NCBI GenBank assembly: GCA_012932295.1
Contig: JAAONU010000006.1
Location: forward strand, 19,608,904-19,672,903
Source of the DNA: Cyclina sinensis
Lineage: Eukaryota; Mollusca; Bivalvia; Venerida; Veneridae
Length of the DNA: 64,000 nucleotides
Direction: 5' to 3'
Made by a program: the position numbers and the translations under genes. The notes under the pieces are model-generated. The model searched no databases and was not told the DNA's origin. It worked only from the letters and a program-made list of their open reading frames with translations. Shown one piece after another: positions 19,466 through 30,979 of this stretch (the stretch's first letter is position 1; every line of letters begins with the position of its first letter).

Positions 19466-19741
19466 CTTAAGAAACACAGCACGTTCACACAAAACAATTC
19501 ATTTTAATAAAAATCACTGAACAATGTTTATCAAGAATTACTTACAGTGTCTTTGACTTCATACAAGCACATTAAATGATGCAATTCATAACAATCAAAG
19601 TTACAGCTTTAGTGCTTAAGTCTAAACACAACACGTTCACACAAAACAATTCATTTCATATAGATCATTGAACAATGTTTATCAAGAATAACGTACAGTT
19701 TATTTGACTTCATACATACACTTTAAATTATGCAATTCATG
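19466..19741 (+). repeat. tandem duplication, unit about 150 bp, two copies
   Basis: The block cacgttcacacaaaacaattcattt...gaacaatgtttatcaagaat...gacttcatac.......attatgcaattcat occurs twice, at about 19482-19590 and 19630-19741. Confidence 0.8.
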
Positions 19742-20832
19742 AAAAAAAATTTTTATTGAGCAATTCAGCACAATGCTAACAAATCTCAGAGGTTAAGCTA
19801 AAATATTTTGTTTAAGGAAATATTTTCGAGCTGAACCCCATGGATAAGAAGCTCATTTTTATTTGCCTGTACCACACAGGATTTAAAACAAAGTTTACTG
19901 CATGTAGTATTATAAGGTACAGTTGCTAAAATACAGTTCACAGGCAGACAGACAGACAGACAGACAAAGATTTTATCAGTCGTTTGATCTTAAAAGCTCA
20001 TGAAGACATAACATAAACATGATAGAAGATATCAGCACACAGTAGTTTACGTGATTAACAGCAGTTTTTATATTGGTATGTAATAGTTTGGTGATTACAT
20101 CATAGAAGCAAATATTGTGAAGTGACATGTATAGAAACATAGGGAGAAACACGGAAAAGGTCATGAGAGATAGATTAACTAAGTAAAAATACATAAATTT
20201 ACATATACATATATATCCTTTGAAAGAAACAACAGCATATGCTTTAAAAGCAAACATCGAAAATACAAGCTGTGTCAGCCTATCATTATATAAAAAATCT
20301 TCATAAAGACTTATGTACATAATTTGTACATAATTTGCAAAATAATTGTTACATGAACAACACATATAGAAAATACTTTTAATTCTTAGCTTAAAAAGCG
20401 TTACAAATATAAATTTCCAAATTTCAAATATCTTGTTTTACTTTCTGAAATCAAAAGATCGATCAGTTTAAGCAATGTTGGTCTTATCCAATATATCTTT
20501 GGGATGTATTATTTCCTAAACTCATTATATTTTGCAGATCTTGTACAAAATGATATTCATCCTCTAATACCTGACAAATTTGACATTTTAATTCTACTAA
20601 CGATAGACTGACTGGTCTAACCAATCTTCCTGCCTCAGTTTGTTTTTTATGAGAAGATATCTTATATCGGAATGACAGAATTTATTGACGTTGAAACCAC
20701 CAAGGTAAGGTTCGAAACGAAACGACGAAATACTTTTACAAAAATACCACCGTTGAATCGATCAGTCTCAAATTCCAGTTATGAAAAATATGGTAATTAA
20801 GCCTGCATATAGTTACAGACAAAAATATTCAA
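19742..20832. other. intergenic AT-rich sequence with a (CAGA)n run at 19943-19966
   Basis: A 129-codon minus-strand ORF at 19976-20365 is hydrophobic but lacks any recognisable motif. I do not call it a gene. Confidence 0.4.
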
Positions 20833-21622
20833 TTTTATTTTATGCCTACCAATGAAATATAGGGAAATATCAGTGAGATAAAAGTGATAATCCACTGTTT
20901 TGAATCAGTGAAATTACCATTTTGATAATCCACGGTTTGAATTTCCCCACCACGTAAATACAAGAGAATCCGCTGTTTTTCAGACAGTGACAGCGAGTGA
21001 AATTTATTTACCTTGTTAAATCCAGTTATAATATTGAATTCCCGAGCCTAACTAGTTGTGAAAATGATGAAATTCGCCATAAATTATTTAAAAAGTCTGA
21101 TTTGTTTACATAACTCACATGGACAATATCCAATATGGCCGACTTTCAATTCAATTGATTGAATATTACTCGGTATTAATCCGCTTTTATAATTAAAGTA
21201 TGTATGGCTAAAATTCAATAAATATTGATAAACTGTGTAGAGAAAAATAAATGTTATTTGATGAAAGTGTATTCAGTTTATTTCAGCAGAAGTAAAGTTA
21301 TCATATGTATTGGAGATTGTCTGCACTTTTTTTGTGCGGAGTAACGGTTTGACCAAAGTACGCATTAACTGATTTGGGACTCACCATGGGGAATTTATTG
21401 AAGGCCCTGAGTAAAAATGTTATAAAATACCCATTTTTGACGTGTTGGCATAAAATAAAAAAAAAATGTTTGTTTTTTAGTGGAAGATGGGAATTTATTT
21501 CATCGAGTGAACACCATATGTTTATATTTTCACGAGTGGTGCAGCCACGAGTGAAAATATCACATATGGTGTTCACTCGATGAAATAAATTCTCATCTTC
21601 CACAAAAACAAACAAATATCCT
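20833..21622 (-). mobile_element. non-autonomous element with a terminal hairpin, copy 2 (inverted)
   Basis: Reverse complement of 5988-6803 over its whole length, with the same palindrome at about 21478-21604. It directly abuts the 270-bp repeat that starts at 21626. Confidence 0.75.
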
Positions 21623-21625
21623 ATA

Positions 21626-21903
21626 TATTTCATTCGGTTGAACCATGACTTTTTGTATGGATTAAATTTGTTTTGTTCTTTTTTATTCTTTTTTTTTCAA
21701 CTAGTATTTTATCATATTTAACATGTGAATTATTTTAAATGAAATACGCCCTAATTTTCGATATATAAAATTATTTTGTGTAGAATTCTTTGCAAATAAA
21801 AGCTTTTTAGCAAAATTAAAATGTGTACTCGATCTTCAGATAAATCATTTACAAAATTATGTACTCATTACAATAATTTAGAATAAGTGCAACAAGCTTA
21901 TCC
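21626..21903 (+). repeat. 270-bp dispersed repeat, copy 2
   Basis: Direct copy of 12742-13011, differing by a few T-run length changes and substitutions. Confidence 0.85.
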
Positions 21904-23485
21904 AAAAAGCCTATTCTAACTTAAGGTGGTTTACATATGTAAATTTGTGCAGATATTTATTGAGCGTAAAAATGCATTTTTTGTTCTGACCACACAAAGT
22001 ATTTTGTGCCGTACTCATAAATCCGCCTCAGATAAAAATTACACCAATGTAACAAAACTAAGTTACAGTTTCAACTGGTTCATCGTCTTCTAAATCTCTT
22101 GGGGAGCACCTATTCTCAAAATCTTTACTTAAAGTTTTCATATGTTGCAAGGATCGTGTTGTAAATGTATATCACTTTGTAAGTCTTCAGACGCATTTGC
22201 CAGTAGAACTGTATTGTCTGCATACAATTATAAAACTATTTTGAATATACTGATATCAATACCAAAAGCATTGTTTCTTCATAAAGACGTATTCTAAATA
22301 TTTGATGTACATACAGATAAAAAGACGGATTGTATTAGTATAAGTTGTATTAGCTGTATTTTCTCTTACAACATACAGAATTATTCGTCTAGAACTTAAT
22401 TAATTAAACACAGTTCGACAAAGGGATTTATAATACTTTATCATACACAATATAATTCAACTAACCTAATTTATTCAACACAGTTAAACAAATGAATTTT
22501 TAATACAATAGAAGTTCATGCATAATGATAAAATGGTGTTCCTGCATAATTGCATTCTCACTTTCATTTGACCTTCGCATGATTATCTAAAGAGTATCTT
22601 TTTCGCATCACAATACTGTCCGTGACTACCCATTTTTCGCCAGGCAATGTACCTTTTTTCGACGGTTTATTTCAAACAAGTCCAATATCAAACAACCATC
22701 TTTCAATTAATGCTGATAAGGAAGACCATAGCTGCAAAATGAAACACATTTTAAATCATGATTTAACAACAACAACAACAACATATATATATTTTGACAG
22801 TTTAATATATATCACTTATTTAACACGTTTTTGTAACACTATTTTGAGTAGAATGTAACACTTAATTTGGCGGAGGATTCGTTCCTTTTTGAAATTTGAT
22901 ATTGCTGAGGTATTGTCTTAGTATAAGCAAAACACAGTTTTCAGCATTCATGCCCAGGGAAGTAAACTTAGGCATTAAGCATAGAAGTTTCCAGAATTAT
23001 CTGTGGAAATGTCACGCTAGAAATGGTTGTTGATCGATTTGTCACGGTTGTCAAACGATATTTTACAATATTAAGTTATTTACTATAGCAAATAGTGCAT
23101 ATCTGAATAATGTTTTGTTTTGTGGCAGGTATAAATAAGAGATTTTTTTCAGCTTGTGAGATGATAAAAAGATATCAACACAAGACAAAAGGTTTTTTTC
23201 AAACTGATTTTGTAACTTACTGTAATGGATAACAAACCATAACATTATTACAGTATTGGTTTCATTTATACCAAGACTATTATTTTTTTTACAACACAAT
23301 GTCATTACGAGGCAAAGTTAGGCTTTCTCACTTGTTTCGGAACTTTATAAAAAGCAATGTTTAAGGATTGTTTTAAGGTTTATGAATCAAAAGACAAGAA
23401 GCGTACAAATTTTGAAGGTACTCTGAAATTAAATACTTTATTCTTCTTAAACTGCCAAAGTACTATAAAATATGCATTTTTTATG
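21904..23485. other. intergenic, nothing recognised
   Basis: AT-rich, without ordered repeats or convincing ORFs. Confidence 0.35.
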
Positions 23486-23924
23486 TTAAAGGGGCTGTGC
23501 TCCAGATGACAAAAAAAGGAAAGTTTTCTTGTATTATAAATTTCTTGTAATATTTATGATTAATGCTTAAAAATATCCTACTGACAAAAAATAAGTCAAA
23601 TAATTACATTATAAATTGATTTTTTCCCTTTCAAAGTGCTATACCGTAACGCGACGGTATAACTATACCGTATAAGATTTAAAGTAAATATCTGTAATAT
23701 CACATGCGGCGATGGTGGTGACAGTAAAAGCGTTGGAAATATTTTGTTAACAAGAGGGTCCAGAGTTCAAATCAGGCTGGAGCGAAAATATTTTTTTTTA
23801 TTCTATTTTGACTTTTATAATCAGTTTTGAAGTAAAATATTATGTTGTTATAATCTCACGGCATCTAAATATATAATTTATGAAAAATTTTTTTTATGTC
23901 AAATCTGGAGTACAGCCTCTTTAA
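23486..23924 (+). mobile_element. TTAA-type MITE, family B copy 1, with about 25-bp terminal inverted repeats
   Basis: Ends are TTAAAGGGGCTGTGCTCCAG and the inverse of CTGGAGTACAGCCTCTTTAA, so TTAA lies at both edges. The interior holds the palindrome-like ATACCGTAACGCGACGGTAT and a stretch resembling tRNA promoter boxes (gagttcaaatcaggctgg). An inverted copy lies at 43399-43823. TTAA target sites are typical of piggyBac-type elements; that family link is inference. Confidence 0.75.
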
Positions 23925-24137
23925 ATACTCTCCTTAAATTGCGGTAGTACTCTAAAATCTCGCACTTCTCTCATAAAACTGCCACAAAATGTGCTTAGAT
24001 TTGTGAATAAGCAAATTGAAAATTGTTTTGACGTTTAGTTTATTTACAATATACAATGATGAACTATACTTTTCAAGTTTAATTCTTTTGGCAAATTTTC
24101 CTTGTGGAATAGCTTGCTACCTTAAGGTTGCTACATA

Positions 24138-24165
24138 ATAATAATAATGATAATAATAATAGTAG
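24138..24165 (+). repeat. (AAT)n microsatellite, interrupted
   Basis: Nine AAT-type triplets with two single-base changes. Confidence 0.8.
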
Positions 24166-24169
24166 AATA

Positions 24170-25348
24170 TTAAAGTCTTACCGTTTGTTTTGAACAAATG
24201 TCGTCATATAACCAACCCTCCATATTGGAATAGCTCTGTGCTGTTCTACTGGCGTGTAGCTGTTGGCATATTTCACAATAAACCGACCCCTCCTGTTTGT
24301 AAAATTTCATCCAATCAAAGAAGCTGTTATATAATGTTTCATTATTTGCAATTTCTATCATTCTTTGTGCAAGGTCTTCTATACTTGGAAAGTCGAAAAC
24401 GTTCAGGTAAGAATTAGGAGGGAGCATCTCAAGATTATACTTTGGGGCAGCAATTATTGGGATTTGATCTCTATCAAAAGTCAACCAAAATTTTTCAGAG
24501 ACATAATCTCTACAAAAGCTATTATCGAAAGCTAAATAGAATTTATAATCATATAACTCTTTGCATTCATTTGGTGATTTTCTATACTCGCATATCACTT
24601 TTCCTGAGCAATCCCCAAACTCGTCAATTTGAACAAATCTTTTCAGCTCTCTGATTGTTTTATATCGTCTTGCATCGTCATCACAATTGCTTATCATAGT
24701 AGCAGCAAATTTTGTTTTGTGTAAGAAGTAGTTTTTAGTAGGTATAGTGTCGCTTTTGCTGTTCCGAATTTCATGCGGAGTTTTTCTAAACCGGTTGGTG
24801 AACGGGTAATATATTGTTGATTCTCTCCTATGAGAAACTGTCCAATTAAATGCGAAAGGTTTCATTGTTACTCTCATCGTGTTCATCGGTTCTATACTAA
24901 GAAAAATCCACACCTGATTAGGAGTTCTAAACTCAGGCATTGGAATACTAAATTCATACATGGTACTTACTAACGTTCGGTATTTCCAAAGATCGTTCGC
25001 ATTGAAAAGCACTGCATCGGCCGTTGAGAGGTTGGATCTGTCACGTGTATATTGACATTTAGCTGAACACGTGTTTATTGAGTTTTGTGCACCAACTTCC
25101 CAGCCCCACTCACTGAAATAAGTAGTCCATACAATGATATGTTTCACTGGAGCAGGTTTCCAATTAGTTGTTCCGTATCTGACTATGTATTTATCGAAAT
25201 CCCTATTGCGTTGTTCTGGGGGTCGATTGGGCATATACCCAAACACTAGAAGGTGCAGTCTCTTTATTATCAGAAATATCAAAACACAAAATAAAATTAA
25301 TGCTATCCAACCAGTTATTTTCTTTATTCCTTTCCTTGCTCGAAACAT
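24170..25348 (-). CDS. alpha-1,3-fucosyltransferase (GT10 family), single coding exon, 392 aa
   Basis: Type II Golgi membrane enzyme that transfers fucose from GDP-fucose to N-acetylglucosamine-containing glycans. A short basic tail (1-10) is followed by a membrane segment (about 13-29) and a short stem. The catalytic region holds the acceptor-side motif FNWTVSHRRESTIYYPF (167-183) and the nucleotide-binding motif YKFYLAFDNSFCRDYVSEKF (268-287), the hallmark of alpha-1,3-fucosyltransferases. Sequons lie at N106, N168 and N336. Several Cys residues near the C terminus fit the disulfides of the family. Length is typical. The coding part has no intron, as is common in this family. The start follows a basic-hydrophobic anchor pattern. 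I cannot tell which acceptor it uses or which named FUT it corresponds to. Confidence 0.9.
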   Translation of the reverse strand: MFRARKGIKKITGWIALILFCVLIFLIIKRLHLLVFGYMPNRPPEQRNRDFDKYIVRYGTTNWKPAPVKHIIVWTTYFSEWGWEVGAQNSINTCSAKCQYTRDRSNLSTADAVLFNANDLWKYRTLVSTMYEFSIPMPEFRTPNQVWIFLSIEPMNTMRVTMKPFAFNWTVSHRRESTIYYPFTNRFRKTPHEIRNSKSDTIPTKNYFLHKTKFAATMISNCDDDARRYKTIRELKRFVQIDEFGDCSGKVICEYRKSPNECKELYDYKFYLAFDNSFCRDYVSEKFWLTFDRDQIPIIAAPKYNLEMLPPNSYLNVFDFPSIEDLAQRMIEIANNETLYNSFFDWMKFYKQEGSVYCEICQQLHASRTAQSYSNMEGWLYDDICSKQTVRL

Positions 25349-25400
25349 TCTTCTTTTGGTTTGATCCTTTTCTACACCAACTAAGATGCATGAAGTCCAC
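25349..25400 (-). other. candidate 5'UTR segment of the fucosyltransferase exon
   Basis: On the minus strand a polypyrimidine tract and CTGCAG end at 25401, a plausible acceptor. This would put an upstream noncoding exon beyond it. Confidence 0.4.
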
Positions 25401-26399
25401 CTGCAGAAATATAAAGACCGATGGAGACGTCTTACCCTTGAGCTGACGCACTGATCTCTTATTGTTTCCCACTACTACGGTTCCTGAAAATGAGAAAAAA
25501 TGCATTAGTTATGTTGTTTTAGTGTTTTTTCTTAATATTTACGAACTATGTATATACAGGGTAAAAAATTAAAGAAAGAGAAAACATAAGTTATGTTGTT
25601 TTTGTTGTTGTTTGTTTTTCTTATATTTTACGACATTTCTAAAAGGAAACCTGATAACTCTTATCTATCACAATTCGAGAACGTGATTTTAACGAACCCT
25701 TTTAAATGTATTATATTCATATTTATTACCCAATCAGTCAAAATGTAAACGCATCTTCTCTGTGAGTTTTAATTCATTTTTTTGTTGTTTAAGATTAAGC
25801 CTGGTTACCGTTTGCCATTATGCAGCGAATGGCGAACAGCAACAAGAATAAACATCTTAATATAGTACGTTGTAATTTTTCATAAAATTTCGAACAAGTA
25901 CATCTACCAACATTCTATTTAATTTATTTCCGGTCGGAAGGAAACTTCATTTTACTTCCTTCTTGACAGAGGCGTTCAAAGTTAACAGTCGCGAACAGTC
26001 ATGACTTTTAATTAAAAGATCGCCGCGGCCTACAGACAAATCCAATTTACACTTATGCACTAGTCGCTTGGCAATTACAAAATAATAATAATAATAATAA
26101 TAGTAATAATTAAAAAATTACACTCATAATACATAACTTCAAGGAAGACCAGACACTTTGAACTTATCTAAGATAACAAAATTAAAATACAAGATACTTG
26201 TAAGTAAAAATAACTACACAATACGTTTAACACTGTACTGTATGCAAATAATTATATGAGAAAGTAAACAACTATGTGCACACTGACCCCAATGTAAATC
26301 TTCTTTTTTTTATTTTTCATACTCATTAAAAACCTAATGCACATACAGCCTAAGTGTTTAGTCTTTCAAAAACAAGAGCGCCACAAGGCAGAGCAAAAT
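25401..26399. other. intergenic; (AAT)n microsatellite near 26082-26110
   Basis: Upstream of the fucosyltransferase. No promoter element or gene recognised. Confidence 0.35.
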
Positions 26400-27010
26400 A
26401 CGCTCTTCGATTGAGCAATTTGTTTCAATAACATCTATCCACTTATAAAGTTTCAAGTCAATAGCTTTGATAATTAATGTAGGAGTATGGTCCAGACAAA
26501 TATCAAGTACGAAAATTGAACAAAAGGGAATAACTCCAAAATAATGAACTGTACAGTGACGGTTCTTGTGCACTGCACTCCGTCTCAATGAGATCTATCC
26601 ACTTAGGAAGTTTCAAGTCAATAGCTTTGATGGTATTTGAGTTATGCTCCGGACAAGAAAAATAAACAAAGGGGAATAACTCCAAATTATGAAAAGCAGA
26701 GTGGTGGTTCTTGTGCACTGCACTCCGTCTTAATGAGATCTATCAACAATGGAAGTATCAAGTCAATAGCTTTGATGGTGTTGGAGTTATGCTCCGGACA
26801 AGAAAAAAAACGAAGGGGAATAACTCCAAACTCAAGAATTGCAGAGTAATGGTTCTTGTGCACTGCACTCCGTCTCAATGAGATCTATCCACTATGAAGT
26901 TTCAAGTCAATAGCTTTGATAGTCTAGGATTTTTGCTCCGGACAAACATCAGGACGCCGCCCGTCCGCCATGGGTGATCCCATAATACGTCCCGTCTTCG
27001 ACGGGCATAT
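26400..27010 (+). repeat. tandem repeat, unit about 145 bp, four copies
   Basis: The unit holds atgagatctatccact, aagtttcaagtcaatagctttgat, gttatgctccggacaag, gggaataactccaaa and ggttcttgtgcactgcactccgtct. Unit starts at about 26440, 26588, 26735 and 26878. The array ends in a GC-rich piece (cgccgcccgtccgccatgg). Confidence 0.85.
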
Positions 27011-28430
27011 AATAAAATCTATTCCGAAGTGGAATAATTGCCACACATTTTCCCCATGTAAATCGTGCCTCCTTGCTCCGAATCGATATCATTAAAATAC
27101 GTTAAAGAAATACGTGTAAGTACTAGCCTCTCTATCCGAGTCTGCACTATCCTATTTTTATTTTTTCATTTATTCTTTTGATTGTTTTTCTTTTGGTACA
27201 TTTAATATATAACACCACGACCCCATACAGTGTTAATCGGGTTGCATACGGAGTCCTTCAGTATTCATCATTATATTTCATGTAAATAATTTTACGACAT
27301 CACAGAATATCCCTCTGAAGAATATGGCGACAAAACAATGTTTGATGAAGATTTTTGGTGGAATATCGCGATATTTTTGTCCCAGTGGAAAGGACTTAGA
27401 TGAAAAGGCTGGTGCTGATTATTCAAAAGAAAAATTCATTTTGTACACGAAGAAAAATGTGTAAAAATAATTCCACTTGACGTAAGATAACAGAAAGAAA
27501 TTGGTAACAATCGCTCGCTTTTTTCTAAACGGTTGGTTCCGAGTTTTGAATTAATTTTTTTTTCTTTCTTTCGAAGAATAAATATTTAGGTCTGTTACGC
27601 TTCAGGTTTTATTGCATTTATAGAAAAAAAATTGTTTCACAGATTTTGAAACAAAACGGTCATCTACCTTTTAATATCTTCACATTCGTATAGTCGTAAA
27701 TCCACTAATCAATGGTTAAATAATTAATTGTTTTGTCGAACGAGACTACAGTAAACGTGAAGATCATACACATTTTTTCTGACATTTTGTCTATGACAAA
27801 CTTGATTACCCTGAGAAACATGTTTAAAGGAAGTTGAGTAGACCAGCCTTCGCGAGTACAACATTTTGCAATGACGGTGATTACATCGAAATGTGCCGCG
27901 ATGAAATATTGTCCCCACTCGGCTAGAACAATATCCGTTATTTCTGTACATGGAAACATCCGCCCTGCACATTTTGCCGCCAAAAAGACTGAATAAATAT
28001 CTCAGAAAATGGACAGCCGAAATGAAAACTGAGAAAAAAACAATAGTTTATTGACATCCAAACTAAGAGAAAAATGTCTTTGTCCGTAGCTTCTTTGGCA
28101 AATAGACTATTTAAAACAAACCTTAATATCCACGCGTGCATTTGTTCCATAGATTGTTCAATATATTTGCAAACCATTTTACACATCATATTTTCGCATA
28201 TTTGTATCCAGATACAGATGTTCATACTGTAGTCTGTATTTCGTAATATGAACTGGGTTTATTTACTTTGCGATAATGTCCTAACCACATACTAGGTATG
28301 GCTTTCTTTCCCGTTGGCGTCCCCGATATCCTGTCCAGGTCAAATAACACGATAGGGACAGTTGACATAAGGTGAACAGCTTTGTAGGTCTTCTGGAGCG
28401 AAACAATTTACGAGATTTATTACAAATAAT
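27011..28430. other. intergenic; two short unassigned ORFs
   Basis: A 46-codon plus-strand ORF from ATG 27324 and a 92-codon minus-strand ORF at 27705-27983 are somewhat less biased in composition than their surroundings. They show no family I recognise. They could be small exons or relics. Confidence 0.25.
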
Positions 28431-28640
28431 ATACTGTATGAAACAAGAGGACCAGATGGTCCTGGATCGCTCACCTGAAAAGAAACTACCAAACAACTGT
28501 TTAAGTGGGGGTAGGGGGTGGGGGTGGCACCTAAGAGGTGCGTCAAATGGCAGACAGTTCAAATACCACATTAGATATCAAAACAATATTTTTAAACCAA
28601 GAAAGAAGGTCAATAGTTCAAGGTAAACCGAAGACAAATT
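28431..28640 (+). repeat. dispersed repeat (GGTCCTGGATCGCTCACCTG type), copy 1
   Basis: Matches 37148-37260: gatggtcctggatcgctcacctgaaaa, then ctaccaaacaa, then aatggcaga. Sequences of this type are, as far as I know, frequent in mollusc genomes. Confidence 0.5.
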
Positions 28641-29029
28641 AGAAGTCTGTATGCAAACTTATACAAATAGTCAAATTTCAAACACGTATCTTCAAAAACA
28701 AGGAAGTAGGTAAGTAGGTCAAGGTCAGTCAAGGTCAAAATTGAAGCCTGAATGCAAATGTATACATTGGTTAAAATATTATTGACTTACCTTAAAGAAA
28801 CAAGGAAATAGGTCAGTAGGTCTCATGAAGATCAAGGACAAAGATGGATGAAGGTAAAGTACCTTCCTACACTATCCAATGTTTTTTTCTCGGAGAGGGG
28901 GGATACTCAGGTGAGGTGGATGGGGGCTGGGTACCCTGGTGAGGGCCAAGCAAGTTCTTCCAAAGTCCATCTAACTAATTAGGTAATGCTGAACCACATG
29001 TACCTAAGCTCAAGGCTTTTCACTTTCTT

Positions 29030-29330
29030 TAAAACTTTTTCCTATATAACGCAATGTAAAACCAAGTCACAACAGGGGCAGCGCCAATTTTGAATATTTT
29101 CCTATATTAGTCTATGTAAAATCAAGTGACCCCTAGGATGGGACCAAATTTAACCTCAGATCCATGATTTATATAACTTTGGTATAGGTCTATCAGATGA
29201 TGTTTTCAACCAAATATCTAAGCTCTAGATCTTGTGGATTCTGACCAGAAGATTTTTAAACACTTTTTCCTATTTAACTCTATGTTAGATAAAGTGACCC
29301 CTGGGGCGAGGCCAATTTTGATCAAGGGGC
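29030..29330 (+). repeat. degenerate tandem repeat with three copies of a 60-bp block
   Basis: Blocks of the type ttttcctat.taa..c.atgta.aa.caagtgacccct.gg.cg..gccaattttga occur at about 29035, 29095 and 29265. Confidence 0.6.
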
Positions 29331-30979
29331 CATGATTTGTATAAACTTGATAGAGTTTACTGACAATCATACACACCATACATCTTAACTCAATAGTAGG
29401 ATACTACGCTATCGCGCTCCTGTTTTACGCTCTCTCGCGGATCAACAATCCGTCGCTTGAAAGGTAAGATAGTCTTTTTCAGTATGAAATCTGTAGAGTT
29501 ACAAAAAATCATTATGTGCACCGAAAATTGGCTGGTGTGCTTTGTATTTACGTATATAATTTTTATAATGTAAAATTCCAGTTTAGGCCTGAAAACGGCT
29601 GAAAATCTTTTCTCTGAATGCATGCTGAAAAAAAGGTTTTGTTATCAATAAAAAATCGTTTAATGTGTTCAGTTTCTAATTTAAATGAACAATTTGACGC
29701 AGTTTTTTAGTCAGTGGAACTTAGTTTAAAATATTACATACGGAGTTTTATTTATTTATTTATTTATTTATTCATTCATTTATTATTATTATTTATTTCT
29801 GACTGATATATTCAGCTTGTTTTTTGTTGATAATAAACACTCTATGATAAAACTGCCAACTTCCTTTTAAAAGATAATTTATCTGACCGGAAGAAGATAT
29901 AAAGATTTCGATTTCAACCAAACAAAAGCATAATATTGAGACAAAGTTATATAATCAAAGTTATAATGTAACATGTAAAAACAAAGTAGATCAAACAGAT
30001 ATATTGATGTCAGATTTACAAAATATTGTTAATATCTATCACGGCACCTGAACGCCGCATTTTAGACTACAGAGAAACTTAAATGTAAACAAATGAACGA
30101 AGCTGATATATCTCTTACCTGTATCCTCTAAAGCCCAAACGAGCACATACCCCCACCCCTTTCTCAGAATTTCAAAAGGGGGATCTTGTGCGCAATTTAC
30201 ATTTGAATCAACCCTTTTTCATGTTTGTTTGTTTGTTTGTTTTGTTGTTGTTGTTGTGTTTTGTTTGTATTTTGTCTGTTTGTTGCTGTTGTTTTCTTGT
30301 TGAATGTTTGAACCATGATAAAAATGGTTTATGTGGCATCACAAATAATGTGAATAATCATGGTTAAACATCGGTTTTAGACAGTCATTTGTGGACTGAA
30401 TAGTCGAAACACAATACATTGTCAGTTTGTCACACCAGCAGTCTCAAAGTTTGAAAAAGTATCAGTCTGCATACAAATGATACAAAACGTATGATCGGTC
30501 TTGTTAACTGTGTTTCCACACTGTGAAAATGTCATAACATGATGATGTATCTGACCAAGCTCGTTCTCAGTTGTGCAAAATCATCCATTGTCAATATTCT
30601 ACAACATTAACCTATCGAGACAGTTCACCAGTTTCAAAACAGTTTGCAGTCTCACAAAAAGTCAAGTGTTCAGTTTCTGTTCAGTGCGCACGAATACCAG
30701 CAGTCTCAACAGTCTCTAAATTTAAATTACATTGATAGTCAAAGACCTATACACTTCTTTGCTGAATATTTGTACAGACAATCATGACATGACCATGCAG
30801 TCTCGGTTTTTGCAAATCGGTGATTGTCAAGTTTCGAAAAAGTGTACTTCTACATACAGGTAAGGTACAGTCTCAATACATTCAATATACAGAGACACAG
30901 AGACGATACCATGTCAATTTTTATATACTAGCAGTCTCTGTCTCAACGTTCAACCAGAGTGAACAATTTCAGCAGTTTG
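29331..30979. other. intergenic; TTTA-type microsatellite at 29748-29795 and TTTG/TTG runs at 30218-30300
   Basis: No gene recognised. A recurring cagtctc / cagtttg vocabulary appears from about 30420 on. Confidence 0.35.

Noticed and set aside
19976..20365. 129-codon hydrophobic minus-strand ORF
   Set aside because: AT-driven composition, no recognisable family, no splice or start support.
25203..25505. 100-codon minus-strand ORF upstream of and overlapping the fucosyltransferase
   Set aside because: Different frame, crosses a likely splice acceptor at 25401 and shows no domain.
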